Shown piece after piece: positions 46,051 to 56,104 of a DNA stretch of 64,000 nucleotides. This DNA comes from JADJOY01 sp016713535 [NCBI: Deltaproteobacteria bacterium]. Its GTDB lineage: Bacteria > JADJOY01. The notes under the pieces are model-generated. The model saw nothing but the letters and a program-made list of their open reading frames with translations. It searched no databases and had not been told where the DNA came from. The translations under genes were made by a program, and so were the position numbers. How positions within the stretch are numbered: position 1 is the stretch's first letter; each line of letters begins with the position of its first letter. The DNA is taken from assembly GCA_016713535.1 (NCBI GenBank), contig JADJOY010000033.1:1-64000 (forward strand). The letters run 5' to 3'.

Positions 46051-47796
46051 ATGCTCACGTTGCGCATCGTCGACGGCAAGGACGCCGGCCGCGAGGTTTC
46101 CTTCCCATCGCTGCCGATGGTGATGGGTCGCGACGCGACCTGCGACCTGGTGATCGCCGACCGCTCGGTGTCGCGCCGCCACGCGCTCATCCTCGGCACC
46201 ACCGAGGCGCCGTTCATCCGCGACCTCGGCAGCGCCAACGGCACCTACCTGAACCGCCAGCGGGTGAACCGCGAGGCGGCGCTGGAGGCGGGCGACCGCA
46301 TCCAGATCGGCACCACGGTGCTCGAGGTCGGCGGCGCCACCACCACCACGCGCCGTCCGCAGGTCGACGTCCGCGAGGATTTCGCCGAGCTCGCCACCAG
46401 CGTGGTTCAGGCGCGCGTCGACGCCGAGCGCACCAACCTCAAGGAGCTGGCGATGAGCCAGCTCGAGGCGCCCACGCTCAAGGCGCGCCTCGACTCGATC
46501 TACAAGGTGACGGAGCTGATCGCGAAATCGGGGACGCAGTCGTTGCGCAGCCTGCTCGAGGGCATCCTCGACATCGCCTTCGACGCGCTGCCCGCCGACC
46601 ACGGCGCGATCCTGCTGGCCACTCCGGGCTCGGGCGAGCTCGCGCCCGAGGTGGCGCGCACCCGCGGCGAGGGCGTGAGCGAGCCGGTCGCGATCTCGCG
46701 CACCATCCTCAAGCGCTGCCTCGACGAGCGGGTCGCGATCCTCTCGATGGACGTCCAGTCGGACGCGCGCTTCGGTCGCGACACCAGCGGCGCGCTCCGG
46801 CTCATGCGCTCCGCGATCTGCGTGCCGCTGATCCGCGCCGACCGCGTCCTCGGCGTGCTCCACGTCGACACCCGCGACTCGGGCGCGCGCCTCGCGCAGG
46901 CCGACCTCGAGCTCCTGAACGGCATCGGCAACGAGGCGGCGCTCGCGATCGAGAACTCCCGCCTGGCGCAGGAGATGGTCGCCCGCGAGCGGCTCGCCGC
47001 CGTGGGTCGAACGATGGCGGAGTTCTCGCACCACGTGAAGAACGTGCTGCAGGGGCTGGCGGTCTACGCGCCGCTCGTCGACGACGCCCTCGCCGACGAT
47101 CCGGGCGCGCAGCGCGACCTGCTCACCACGAGCTGGCAGCGCGTCAAGGGCTATCACGAGCGCCTCGAGCGTACGGTGCTCGAGGTGCTCTCGTTCGCCG
47201 GCGAGCGCACCCCCGTCCTCAAGCGCTGCGATCCGCTCGAGCTGATCGAGCACGCGCGCACCGCGCTCGAGGATCGCGCGGCGATGGCGAAGGTGAAGAT
47301 CCACCTCGGCGACACCGGCGCTGCTCCCGCGCCCGACGGCTGCCAGCTCGACCCCGAGTGGATCGTGAGCGCGCTCGTGAACCTCGGGCTCAACGCCATC
47401 GAGGCGATGGAGCCGCACGGCGGCGGCACGCTCGACTTCGCGGTCGGCACCGATCCCACCCAGGGCGCCTTGCGCTTCGAGGTCCGCGACAGCGGCCCCG
47501 GCATCCCACCGCACGCGCGCGCGCGGATCTTCGAGTGCTTCTTCAGCACCAAGGGGCTCAAGGGCACGGGGCTCGGCCTGCCCATCGCCAAGCGCTTCAT
47601 CGAGGCCCACGGCGGCACCGTGGACTTCGAGAGCGCCGAGGGCGCCGGCACGCGGTTCGTGGTCAGCCTGCCGCTCGACCTCGGCGCCGACGAGGGGCCG
47701 CGCTCGGGCTCGGGTCCCTCCGCGGGTGGCGAGACCGACCGCCGCCCCCGGCCCGCCATCGGACGCACCACCCCGGCCGACCTCCCTCGCCCCTGA
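46051..47796 (+). CDS. FHA-GAF sensor histidine kinase
   Basis: A 581-residue soluble kinase. FHA domain at residues 1-95 (MVMGRDATCDLVIADRSVSR, LGSANGTYLNRQ), GAF domain about 150-310, a phospho-acceptor helix with FSHHVKNVLQGL, and an HATPase domain with LGLNAIEAM (N box), DSGPGIPP and GTGLGLPIAKRF. No receiver or response regulator is nearby, so the partner is elsewhere. The C-terminal 40 residues are disordered. ATG at 46051 starts the FHA fold. It lies just upstream of the pilus-motor genes. Confidence 0.87.
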   Translation: MLTLRIVDGKDAGREVSFPSLPMVMGRDATCDLVIADRSVSRRHALILGTTEAPFIRDLGSANGTYLNRQRVNREAALEAGDRIQIGTTVLEVGGATTTTRRPQVDVREDFAELATSVVQARVDAERTNLKELAMSQLEAPTLKARLDSIYKVTELIAKSGTQSLRSLLEGILDIAFDALPADHGAILLATPGSGELAPEVARTRGEGVSEPVAISRTILKRCLDERVAILSMDVQSDARFGRDTSGALRLMRSAICVPLIRADRVLGVLHVDTRDSGARLAQADLELLNGIGNEAALAIENSRLAQEMVARERLAAVGRTMAEFSHHVKNVLQGLAVYAPLVDDALADDPGAQRDLLTTSWQRVKGYHERLERTVLEVLSFAGERTPVLKRCDPLELIEHARTALEDRAAMAKVKIHLGDTGAAPAPDGCQLDPEWIVSALVNLGLNAIEAMEPHGGGTLDFAVGTDPTQGALRFEVRDSGPGIPPHARARIFECFFSTKGLKGTGLGLPIAKRFIEAHGGTVDFESAEGAGTRFVVSLPLDLGADEGPRSGSGPSAGGETDRRPRPAIGRTTPADLPRP

Positions 47797-47840
47797 TCGC
47801 GCGCACCGGAGCGCGCCCACGCGCCGGCTGAAAGGAACGC

Positions 47841-50800
47841 ATGCTCTTCGACGCAAAAGGCAAAGGCCTGATCGACGAGCTACGGCGCGCGCCGTGGTTG
47901 AGCGAGGAAGAACGCACGGCGTTCGTGGAGCGCTTCAAGGCTTCCGGCGAGGTGCCGGTGAAGCCCTTGGTGCAGGTGCTGCGTGACCTCGCGCAGGAGA
48001 CCAACGCGCGCACCGTCGAGACCGCGCTCCAGACCCTCCAGGAGGTGATGGCGGCGATCGGGCGCGGTGATCACGTTCCGCCGCTGGTCGAACTCCTGCG
48101 CACCGCGCCGCCCCTGATCCGCCGCTACCTGGTGCAGACGGTCGCCGTCATGCCGGTACGCGAGCAGCCGGGGCCGGTCCTCGAGCTGCTGCGCAGCGAC
48201 AAGGAGGACCTGCGACAGGCGGGGCTCGTCATCGTCACCGGCAAGGGCGGACGCAGCGTCTACGAGCAGCTCGGCCGCGCGCTCTTCGAGGGCGCGTGGA
48301 CCACACGCAAGGAGGCCATCGAGGCGATCGTCAAGATCGGCGGCCACCACGCCATCCCGGTCCTCGGCCAGGTGCTGCGCGAGCGCGGCGAACGTGGCGA
48401 CAAGGGCGATCCGCTCGTCGCCCTCAAGTACCTGAGCGACATGTCGATCGTGAAGCAGCGCCAGCGCGCCGCGGTGGACGCGCTGCGCGCGGCGTGCACT
48501 CCCGACGACCCCGAGCTCACCATGCGCATCGCCGGCGCGATGGGCGAGATCGCCGGACCCGAGGACGCGCCGTTCCTGATCGACCTGCTCAAGAAGGCCG
48601 ACCGCCGCTTCCAGCAGCCGCTCATCCGCGCCCTCGGCCAGATCAAGGCGATGGAAGCGATCCCCGCGCTGATCCCATTCCTGCGCTCGGGCTACGTGGG
48701 CGTGCGCATCGAGGCGATGACCGCGCTCGGCGGCTTCGAGAACGAGATCGCCCTCGAGCACCTGATCGAGCTGCTCCGCGAGGAGGAGCTGATGGTGCGG
48801 CAGAAGGCGATCGAGGTCCTCGGCAACCTCGGCCGCTCACCCCACGTGCGCATCGGCCGGATGCTGGTGCTGATGATGCGCGACCGCGACGTCAACGTAC
48901 GCCGCAGCGTGGTCGAGGTGATCCGCGCGATCGGCGGCGAGCACGAGCGGCAGGCGTGGGCGCGGCTGGTCGACTACCTGCGCGACGAGGACTGGTGGGT
49001 GCGCGAGAGCGTCACCGACGTGCTCACCGAGATCGGCGGGCGCGAGGTCCTCGAGCCGATCCTCAAGCTCCTCACCGACCCCAACGAGATCGTGCGCCGC
49101 TATGCCCTCGAGGTGGTGGTGCGGATCGGCGACAAGGCGGTCGCCCCCGAGATCCTGCGCTGCACCAAGGACCCCGACTGGTGGGTGCGCGAGCGCGCCA
49201 TCGAGTCGCTGGCCGCCCTCGGCGTGAAGGAGGCGGTGCCCCAGCTGCTGCAGCTCCTGCGCGCCGAGGAGGAGCTCCGCTGGGTGATCGTGAAAGCGCT
49301 CGGCAAGCTCCAGGACCCGCGCGGCCTGCCTGCGCTGCTGGTGCTGCTCACCACCGGCTCCGCCGAGTTCCGGCTCGAGGTGCTGACCGCGCTCGAGAGC
49401 TTCGCGGATCCGCAGATCGCGTCGCGGGTGCAGCCGCTGCTCGCCGACCCGGACAAGCGCGTCCGCCACCGCGCGCTCCAGCTCCTGCAGCGCCTCCAGG
49501 TGAAGCTCACCGAGGAGGAGAAGAGCCGCGCCTCGTACCGCGAGATGAGCTTCATCGACCGGCTGCTGCTCGACACGCGCGAGCGCGGCGCTCACGACCT
49601 CTTCCTACTCGGCGGGCGCCCGCCGCTGGTCAAGCACCACGGCGAGGTCCACCCGATCCGCGGCGACTTGCTCTCGAACGAGCAGATCGAGCGGATCCTG
49701 ATCGACATCATGAACCCGTCGCAGCACCGCGAGTTCTTCGACGAGAAGAAGGACGTCGACTTCTCGTACTCGATCCGCGGCGAGAACGGGCGCTTCCGTG
49801 TCAACGTGTACCGCCAGTTCACCGGGCTCGCGGCGGCGTTCCGCGTGGTGCCGAGCGAGACCCGCACCCTCGAGCAGCTCGGTCTGCCACCCATCGCGAA
49901 GCGCTTCTGCCAGATGCGCAACGGTCTCGTACTGGTGACCGGACCCACGGCGTCGGGCAAGTCGACCACCCTCGCGGCGATGATCGACTACATCAACCGC
50001 ACCCGCACCGAGCACATCATCACCGTCGAGGACCCGATCGAATACGTGCACGCGAACGTCAAGTGCACCATCAACCAGCGCGAGGTCGGCGAGCACACCA
50101 AGGGCTTCGCCGAGGCGCTGCGTGGCGCGCTCCGCCAGGACCCCGACGTGATCCTGGTCGGCGAGATGCGCGACTACGAAACCATCTCCACCGCGATCAC
50201 CGCGGCGGAGACCGGCCACTTGGTGTTCGGCACACTCCATACCGTGAGCTCCGCCAAGACCGTCGACCGCATCATCGACGTGTTCCCGCCCAACTACCAG
50301 GCACAGGTGCGAACCATGCTGGCCGAGACGCTCAAGGCCGTGATGAGCCAGCACTTGGTGCCGCGCGCCGACGGCAAGGGAGTGGCGCTTGCGATGGAGA
50401 TCATGGTGTGCACCGACGCGATCGCGAACGCGATCCGCAAGGAGAAGACCCACCAGATCCCGTCGATGCTCGCGACCTCCGCGGAGCAGGGCAATCAGCT
50501 CATGGACAACGAGCTGCTGCGCCTCGTGAAGCAGGGGATCATCACCGCCGAGGATGGCTACAACAAGGCCGAGAACAAGCGCGAGCTCGAGCCCTACCTG
50601 GTGGGATCCGCCGAGGTCGAGTCGGCGCGCGCCGCGGAGCGAGTCCTCGCACCCGGCGCCGGCGCGAGCGCGGCGCCGGCGCCTCGTCCTCCGGCCGATC
50701 GACCCGCCGCGCCCGCCGCGGGGGGCCCGGCGCGTCCCGGCGCACCACCCGGCGCGGCCCGTCCCGGGTCACCGCCACCTCCGGCGCCGCGCCCGCCCGC

Positions 50801-50924
50801 TCCCGGTGCTGCGCCGCAGCGACCCGCGGCTCCACCCCAACCGTTGAGCCAGCGAGCCGCCAATCCCGCCGCGCCAGCCGCGCCGGGCACGCGTCCCCAG
50901 GGGCCCCATGGCAAAGATCGATAG
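47841..50924 (+). CDS. HEAT-repeat protein fused to a PilT-type ATPase
   Basis: A 1027-residue protein. Residues 1-565 are HEAT repeats (for example PVLGQVLRERGERGDKG, VRRYALEVVVRIGDKAVAPE, ALLVLLTTGSAEFRLEVL). A PilT motor follows from about 575: Walker A GPTASGKSTT (about 701), EDPIEYVHANVKC, LVGEMRDYETIS (Walker B and Asp box) and FGTLHTVSSAKT. The tail (about 935-1020) is Pro/Ala-rich. Normal PilT is about 350 residues. AAAGGAAC lies upstream of the ATG at 47841. Its last 17 bases overlap the next pilT start. It probably powers or regulates type IV pilus retraction or a related machine. Confidence 0.87.
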   Translation: MLFDAKGKGLIDELRRAPWLSEEERTAFVERFKASGEVPVKPLVQVLRDLAQETNARTVETALQTLQEVMAAIGRGDHVPPLVELLRTAPPLIRRYLVQTVAVMPVREQPGPVLELLRSDKEDLRQAGLVIVTGKGGRSVYEQLGRALFEGAWTTRKEAIEAIVKIGGHHAIPVLGQVLRERGERGDKGDPLVALKYLSDMSIVKQRQRAAVDALRAACTPDDPELTMRIAGAMGEIAGPEDAPFLIDLLKKADRRFQQPLIRALGQIKAMEAIPALIPFLRSGYVGVRIEAMTALGGFENEIALEHLIELLREEELMVRQKAIEVLGNLGRSPHVRIGRMLVLMMRDRDVNVRRSVVEVIRAIGGEHERQAWARLVDYLRDEDWWVRESVTDVLTEIGGREVLEPILKLLTDPNEIVRRYALEVVVRIGDKAVAPEILRCTKDPDWWVRERAIESLAALGVKEAVPQLLQLLRAEEELRWVIVKALGKLQDPRGLPALLVLLTTGSAEFRLEVLTALESFADPQIASRVQPLLADPDKRVRHRALQLLQRLQVKLTEEEKSRASYREMSFIDRLLLDTRERGAHDLFLLGGRPPLVKHHGEVHPIRGDLLSNEQIERILIDIMNPSQHREFFDEKKDVDFSYSIRGENGRFRVNVYRQFTGLAAAFRVVPSETRTLEQLGLPPIAKRFCQMRNGLVLVTGPTASGKSTTLAAMIDYINRTRTEHIITVEDPIEYVHANVKCTINQREVGEHTKGFAEALRGALRQDPDVILVGEMRDYETISTAITAAETGHLVFGTLHTVSSAKTVDRIIDVFPPNYQAQVRTMLAETLKAVMSQHLVPRADGKGVALAMEIMVCTDAIANAIRKEKTHQIPSMLATSAEQGNQLMDNELLRLVKQGIITAEDGYNKAENKRELEPYLVGSAEVESARAAERVLAPGAGASAAPAPRPPADRPAAPAAGGPARPGAPPGAARPGSPPPPAPRPPAPGAAPQRPAAPPQPLSQRAANPAAPAAPGTRPQGPHGKDR

Positions 50925-51975
50925 CTTCCTGCGGCTGGTGAAGGAGCAGCGCGCGAGCGACCTGCACCTCGCGGTCGGCTCACCGCCGGTGATCCGCTTC
51001 AACGGCGACCTGATCCCGATCAAGTTCCGCGAGCTCACCCACGGCGAGCTGACGCGGATGCTGTACGAGACCATGAGCGACGCGCAGATCGCGGACTTCG
51101 AGCGTGACATGGATCTCGACTTCGCGTACGCGGTGCCGGGGCTCTCACGCTACCGCGTGCACGTGTTCCTCGACGACCGCGGCATCGGCGCCGCGTTCCG
51201 CATCATCCCCGAGGACATCAAGAGCATCGATGACCTGATGCTCCCCGTTTCGCTCAAGCGCTTCGCGTCCTTCGACAAGGGGCTGGTGCTCGTCACCGGC
51301 GCCACCGGCTCGGGCAAGTCCACGACGCTCGCGGCGATCCTGAACGAGGTCAACGAGAGCCGCCGCAAGCACATCATCACCATCGAGGACCCGATCGAGT
51401 TCATCCACGCGCCCAAGAAGTCGGTGTTCTCGCAGCGCGAGGTGGGCGCTCACACGCCGGACTTCGCGAGTGCGCTGCGCTCGTGCCTGCGCGAGGCACC
51501 GGACGTGATCCTGATCGGCGAGCTGCGCGACATCGAGACCATCTCGCTAGCGCTCACCTGCAGCGAGACCGGCACGCTGGTGTTCGGCACCCTCCACACC
51601 CAGAGCGCGGCTCAGACCGTCGACCGCATCATCGACGTCTTCCCCACGGTCCAGCAGGACCAGGTGCGCGGCATGCTCTCGCTCAACCTGCGCGGCGTGG
51701 TGAGCCAGAACCTGCTCAAGACCGCCGACGAGACCAAGCGCTGCGCCGCCGTCGAGATCCTGTTCGGCTCTCCCGCCCTCGGGAACCTGATCCGCGAAAG
51801 CAAGACCTACCAGATCGAGACGCTCATCCAGCTCGGCGGCTACGACAAGACCGGCATGCAGACCCTCGACCAGGCGATCGTGCGGCTCATCGACGAGGGC
51901 CGCGTCTCGCCCGAGGAGGGCCGCAAGCATGGCCGCGACGCCTCGAATTTCGCCAAGTACTTCAAGGTGGCGTAG
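50908..51975 (+). CDS. pilT: Type IV pilus retraction ATPase PilT
   Basis: A 355-residue hexameric ATPase of normal length. Walker A GATGSGKSTT, EDPIEFIHAPKKSVFSQREV, Walker B LIGELRDIETISLA and His box FGTLHTQSAAQT are intact. It drives pilus retraction and twitching. Its ATG lies inside the end of the HEAT-PilT gene, so the two motors are made together. Confidence 0.93.
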   Translation: MAKIDSFLRLVKEQRASDLHLAVGSPPVIRFNGDLIPIKFRELTHGELTRMLYETMSDAQIADFERDMDLDFAYAVPGLSRYRVHVFLDDRGIGAAFRIIPEDIKSIDDLMLPVSLKRFASFDKGLVLVTGATGSGKSTTLAAILNEVNESRRKHIITIEDPIEFIHAPKKSVFSQREVGAHTPDFASALRSCLREAPDVILIGELRDIETISLALTCSETGTLVFGTLHTQSAAQTVDRIIDVFPTVQQDQVRGMLSLNLRGVVSQNLLKTADETKRCAAVEILFGSPALGNLIRESKTYQIETLIQLGGYDKTGMQTLDQAIVRLIDEGRVSPEEGRKHGRDASNFAKYFKVA

Positions 51976-52030
51976 GTGCGCAATCGGAGCTCCGGGGTGC
52001 GCAAGGTTCGAGCTACCGGCAGATGTTCTC

Positions 52031-52051
52031 CGGGGGCTGTTCCAGCCCCCG
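52031..52051. terminator. GC hairpin between pilT and the kinase gene
   Basis: CGGGGGCTG (52031-52039) and CAGCCCCCG (52043-52051) form a perfect 9-bp stem with loop TTC in the 194-base gap after pilT. No T-run follows. It may end the pilT transcript or belong to the GGGGG/CCCCC hairpins seen elsewhere in the window. The rest of the gap shows nothing clear. Confidence 0.5.
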
Positions 52052-52169
52052 CCCCCAACGCGCTGCGCTTCGCTGGCGGCGTCGCTCTGCAACGCGCAAA
52101 TCGCCGCATCCACTCGTCGGCCTCGCACACATTCGGTGCCCGCGAGCCGCTCGACGGAGCCCTGATGCC

Positions 52170-54164
52170 ATGAACTACGAGAAGGAGGGACGGCGCCTCT
52201 CCAAGGCAGGTGACCACGCCGCCGCGGCGGAGCAGTTCCTCAAGGCGGCGCGCTTCGACCTCGCCGCCGAGGAGTTCGTCGCCGCCAAGCACCACGGCGA
52301 CGCCGCGCGCTGCTTCGAGAAGGCCGCCAACCTGGAAGCGGCCGCGCTCAACTACGTACGAGCCAACGAGCCCGCGCTCGCCGCCCACGCGTACGTGCTG
52401 CTGGGCAAGGCAGCGCGCGCGGCGCAGATGTTCGAGCGCGCCGGTGAGCTCGAGCGCGCCGCACAGCTCTACGTCGAGGGCGAGGAATTCGGCAAGGCGG
52501 GATCCTGTTACGAGCGCCTCGGCGAGCTCAACCCCGCGGGCGAGATGTACGAGCGTGCCGGCCAGCTCCTGCCCGCCGCCGAGTGCTTCATGAAGACCGG
52601 GCTCTTCGGCCGTGCCGGGCGCGCCTTCGAGAGCGCCAGCGCCTGGACCCGCGCCGCCGAGGCTTGGAGCCAGGCCGGGGACCTGAAGCGCGCCGCCACC
52701 AACCTGCTGCACGCCGGCGACCGTGTGGGCGCGGCGAAGGCGCACTGGTCGCGCGGCGACTACAGCGAGGCGCTGCACCTGATCCGCAACGCCCAGCCCG
52801 GCGACGAGGACTACTTCGACGCGATGGACACGTTCTTCGCCGTCATCGCGGAGCGCGGCTACCTGACGCCTCTCGACGAGAAGACCGCCGAGACCTTCGA
52901 GGCGAACCCCGTCGACCTGGAGAGCCTGCCCGCCTTTCTCGACCTGGTGAAGCTCTACCGACGCTGCGAGCTCCACGAGGACGTGCGACGGCTCTCGAAC
53001 CGCATCCGCGAGGAAGGCACCGGCATCCCCGAGATCGAGGGCGCCCTCGACCACCTCTGGGCGGTCGAGACCCAGCCAGCCGTCGCCGCCGCCTCCTACG
53101 AGACGCTCCTCACCGAGAGCTTCGACTACGCCGCGACCACCAAGCGCCTCGAGGGGATGCACGACCTCGACGCGGCGCTCGACGCCGCCATCGACGAGGG
53201 GCTGGCGATGCCCGACGACGCAGGCGCGCCGACCACTCACGGCGGTCGGCGCAGCGCCACCGTCCACGGGGGGACCTCCCACGGCGGTGCCACGCCGCGA
53301 CGCGCGGCGAGCGGCAGCCACCCCCGCTCGCTGACCTTCGCCGACCTCGTCGAGGGGTACCTCTTCGACGGCCGCTATCGCATCGCGAGCAAGCTCGGCG
53401 CGGGCGGAATCGGCGCGGTGTTCCTGGCGCGCGACGAGAGTCTCGACGAGACCGTGGCGCTCAAGGTCTTGAAGCCGATGGCCGACGTCGCGGACGACGT
53501 GCTGGGGCGGTTCAAGCAGGAGATCCGGATCACCCGTCGCATCGTGCACCCGAGCGTGGTTCGCACCTACGACTTCGGCGAGTGCGGCTCGCTCCCGTAC
53601 GTCGCGATGGAGTACGTCGACGGGCGCGACCTGAAGCGCGCGCTGCGCGAGGTGGGCCGTTTCCCGCTCGCCGAGGGCGTGCGGCTGATGCGCGCGGTGT
53701 GCGGGGCGCTCGAGGCGGCGCACGCCTTGGACGTGGTGCACCGCGACATCAAGCCACAGAACATCCTCCTCGACAGCCACGGCCAGGTGAAGCTGATCGA
53801 CTTCGGCATCGCCAAGATCAAGGACGCCGTGACGTCGACGCTCACCGAGATGTTCATCGGCACGCCCGAGTACATCTCGCCCGAGATGGCCCTCGGGCAG
53901 CCGGTGGACCGCCGCACCGACGTCTACTCGGTCGGCATCGTGATGTACGAGGTGTTCTGCGGCACCACGCCGTTCCGCGGCGGCACGCTGGTGAGCCTGC
54001 TGCAGCGTCACGTGAGCGAGACGCCCAGGCCGCCACGCGAGCTGGTGCCCGAGCTGCCGCAGGCGCTCGAGGACACGATCCTGCGCGCCCTCGCCAAGAA
54101 CCCTTCCCAGCGCCACCAAGAGGTGGCCGAGCTGAGCGCCGAGCTGGCGCGAATCGGCGCCTGA
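52170..54164 (+). CDS. TPR-like/Ser-Thr protein kinase fusion
   Basis: A 664-residue protein. Residues 1-380 are TPR-like helical repeats rich in Ala (AGDHAAAAEQFLKAARFDLA, GELERAAQLYVEGEEFGKAG). A linker leads to a eukaryote-type kinase from about residue 395: LGAGGIGAVFLARDE, VALKVLKP, VHRDIKPQNILL, LIDFGIAK and GTPEYISPEM. All catalytic residues are present. The repeats may sense or recruit substrates. GGAG lies upstream (52156-52159) of the ATG at 52170. It follows the pilus-motor genes, so a role in motility control is possible. Confidence 0.88.
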   Translation: MNYEKEGRRLSKAGDHAAAAEQFLKAARFDLAAEEFVAAKHHGDAARCFEKAANLEAAALNYVRANEPALAAHAYVLLGKAARAAQMFERAGELERAAQLYVEGEEFGKAGSCYERLGELNPAGEMYERAGQLLPAAECFMKTGLFGRAGRAFESASAWTRAAEAWSQAGDLKRAATNLLHAGDRVGAAKAHWSRGDYSEALHLIRNAQPGDEDYFDAMDTFFAVIAERGYLTPLDEKTAETFEANPVDLESLPAFLDLVKLYRRCELHEDVRRLSNRIREEGTGIPEIEGALDHLWAVETQPAVAAASYETLLTESFDYAATTKRLEGMHDLDAALDAAIDEGLAMPDDAGAPTTHGGRRSATVHGGTSHGGATPRRAASGSHPRSLTFADLVEGYLFDGRYRIASKLGAGGIGAVFLARDESLDETVALKVLKPMADVADDVLGRFKQEIRITRRIVHPSVVRTYDFGECGSLPYVAMEYVDGRDLKRALREVGRFPLAEGVRLMRAVCGALEAAHALDVVHRDIKPQNILLDSHGQVKLIDFGIAKIKDAVTSTLTEMFIGTPEYISPEMALGQPVDRRTDVYSVGIVMYEVFCGTTPFRGGTLVSLLQRHVSETPRPPRELVPELPQALEDTILRALAKNPSQRHQEVAELSAELARIGA

Positions 54165-54186
54165 TGCGCTCGCGCGGCGGGCCAGG

Positions 54187-54909
54187 GTGATCGAGCGCTG
54201 GCGCGACGCCCGCCCGGGGTGGGTGAGCTGGCTCCGGGTTCTCGCGCACCTCGGACGCGCGCCACGCGTCACCGACCTCGACCCGCGCGCCCGGCGCGCG
54301 GCGATCTTCGCCGCGATCTACGAACGCAATCGCTGGAACGACGCGGAGTCGCGGTCGGGCAGCGGCGCCAACCGGCGCGCCGCGAGCACCGTGCGCGAGA
54401 CCCTGCCGTCGCTCGTCACCGAGTTCGGCGTGCGCACCCTGCTCGACGTGCCGTGCGGCGACTTCCACTGGATGAGCGAGCTCGAGCTCGCGGTCGAGCG
54501 CTACGTGGGCGGCGACATCGTCCCCGCGCTGATCGCCGAGAACCAGCGCCGTCATGGAAGCGCACGGCGCCGCTTCATGGTCCTCGATCTCACGACCGAC
54601 CCGCTGCCTCGCGCGGAGCTGGTGCTGTGCCGCGACGGGCTACCCCACCTCGCGCACGCGGACGTCCTCGCGGCGCTCGCCAACGTGCGCGCCAGCGGTG
54701 CGCGCTGGCTGCTCACGACGACGTACTGCGGCGTACAGCGCTCGAACCCGGACATCGTCAGTGGCGACTGGCGGCCGCTCGACCTCGAGAAGCCCCCGTT
54801 CTCGCTGCCGCCCCCGGCGCGCGCGTGGCCCGAGCCCCTCGACGAGCGGGGCTACGAGGACAAGCGACTCGCGTTGTGGCCCGCCGACGCGTTGCCGGCG
54901 CCGCGCTGA
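54187..54909 (+). CDS. Class I SAM-dependent methyltransferase
   Basis: A 240-residue protein with motif I LLDVPCGDFHWM and GGDIVPALIAENQRRHG. Later LTTTYCGVQRSNPDIVSGDW and KPPFSLPPPA are typical of glycan- or small-molecule-modifying members. The GTG at 54187 is the start. Its end overlaps the convergent glycosyltransferase by 58 bases. Substrate unknown. Confidence 0.8.
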   Translation: MIERWRDARPGWVSWLRVLAHLGRAPRVTDLDPRARRAAIFAAIYERNRWNDAESRSGSGANRRAASTVRETLPSLVTEFGVRTLLDVPCGDFHWMSELELAVERYVGGDIVPALIAENQRRHGSARRRFMVLDLTTDPLPRAELVLCRDGLPHLAHADVLAALANVRASGARWLLTTTYCGVQRSNPDIVSGDWRPLDLEKPPFSLPPPARAWPEPLDERGYEDKRLALWPADALPAPR

Positions 54910-56081
54910 GCGGTCCGGCCGGCGCGCGCCCGCTCGAGCTCCGCGAGGCAACGATCGAGGGCACGCTCGGCGTCGAACGCCTCGGTGGCGATCTGCCGGG
55001 CGGTCGCGCCGAGGCGCGACCGTAGCGCCTCGTCCACCGCTAGCCGCCCGAGCGCGCTCGCGACCGCATCGGTGTCCGCCGCGGGCACGATCAGCGCGCT
55101 CTCGCCGTCGCGGAGATGATCGACCGCGAGCCCCACGGGCGAGGTCACGATCGCGAGCCCCGCGGTCATCGCCTCGAGGAGCACGTTCGCGAACGCCTCG
55201 CTCCTTGAGGGGTGCGCGAGCACGTCGCTCGCCTCGTAGTAGCGGTCCGGCTCGGACAGCCACCCGGGGAGCACGACCCGGTCACCGAGCCCCGCCTCCG
55301 CGACGGCCGCGGCCAGCGCCGCGCGCTCCGGTCCGTCACCCACCACGACCAGCGACACGTCCACGTCGTGAGCCACGCGTGCGAACGCGGGCACGAGGAC
55401 CTCGAGCCCCTTCCCCGCCACCAGCCGGCCGACGAACAGGATGGTGAGCCGGTCGGGCAGTCCCAGGTCGCGGCGCGCGGCGGTGCGGCGCGCGGCGCGC
55501 GTGACGGGATCGCACTCGGCCAGCGCTACTTTCCCCAGCCCGGGGCGGCTCGGCACGTTCGGCACCGTGGCGATCCGGCTCGCGTCGATTCCGGCCGCAG
55601 CGAGATCGTTCGCGACCGCGCTCGACTCGGCCATGAAGCGATCGGCGCGCTCGACGATGCGCCACAAGAGCGAGCCCCCGGGCCGCCCGCACACCTTGGC
55701 GACGTCGCCGTCCGCGCCGACCGTGCACGGTTTGAGGACCACCGGCCGGCCACGCAGATGCGCGGCGAGCAACGCGCCGAGCACGAAGAGCGACAGGCAG
55801 TGGCCGTAGATCACGTCGTATTCGGGAGCGTGGCGCATGAAATGGACGAACGCCGAGACCCCGTTCACGAGGCGCCGGGCGAGCTCGAAGCGGGTCGAGG
55901 GAAGGCGCACCACACGCACGCCGGCGACGATCTCCGCCGCCGGGCGGGTGCAATCGTGACGGCTGGTGACAAGGTCACAGGTCCCGAGGCGCGCGGCGAG
56001 CGCGCGCGCCAGCACCCACGCCTGGACCTCGGCGCCCCCCGGGTCGGGCCACACATGCGGGATGACGATCGCGACGCGCAC
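54852..56081 (-). CDS. Glycosyltransferase family 4
   Basis: A 409-residue GT-B enzyme. N-terminal VIPHVWPDPGGAEVQAWVLA, then ILFVGRLVAGKGLEVLVPAF and the donor-site block HPSRSEAFANVLLEAMTAGL typical of GT4. It transfers a sugar, probably for surface polysaccharide. It is the last gene of a minus-strand glycan group (57015-58193, 56105-57025, this gene) with a 23-base gap. The tail after about residue 385 is low complexity. Confidence 0.88.
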   Translation of the reverse strand: MRVAIVIPHVWPDPGGAEVQAWVLARALAARLGTCDLVTSRHDCTRPAAEIVAGVRVVRLPSTRFELARRLVNGVSAFVHFMRHAPEYDVIYGHCLSLFVLGALLAAHLRGRPVVLKPCTVGADGDVAKVCGRPGGSLLWRIVERADRFMAESSAVANDLAAAGIDASRIATVPNVPSRPGLGKVALAECDPVTRAARRTAARRDLGLPDRLTILFVGRLVAGKGLEVLVPAFARVAHDVDVSLVVVGDGPERAALAAAVAEAGLGDRVVLPGWLSEPDRYYEASDVLAHPSRSEAFANVLLEAMTAGLAIVTSPVGLAVDHLRDGESALIVPAADTDAVASALGRLAVDEALRSRLGATARQIATEAFDAERALDRCLAELERARAGRTAQRGAGNASAGHNASRLSS

Positions 56082-56104
56082 GCCTCGAACCCCGTCGTCG
56101 CGCG

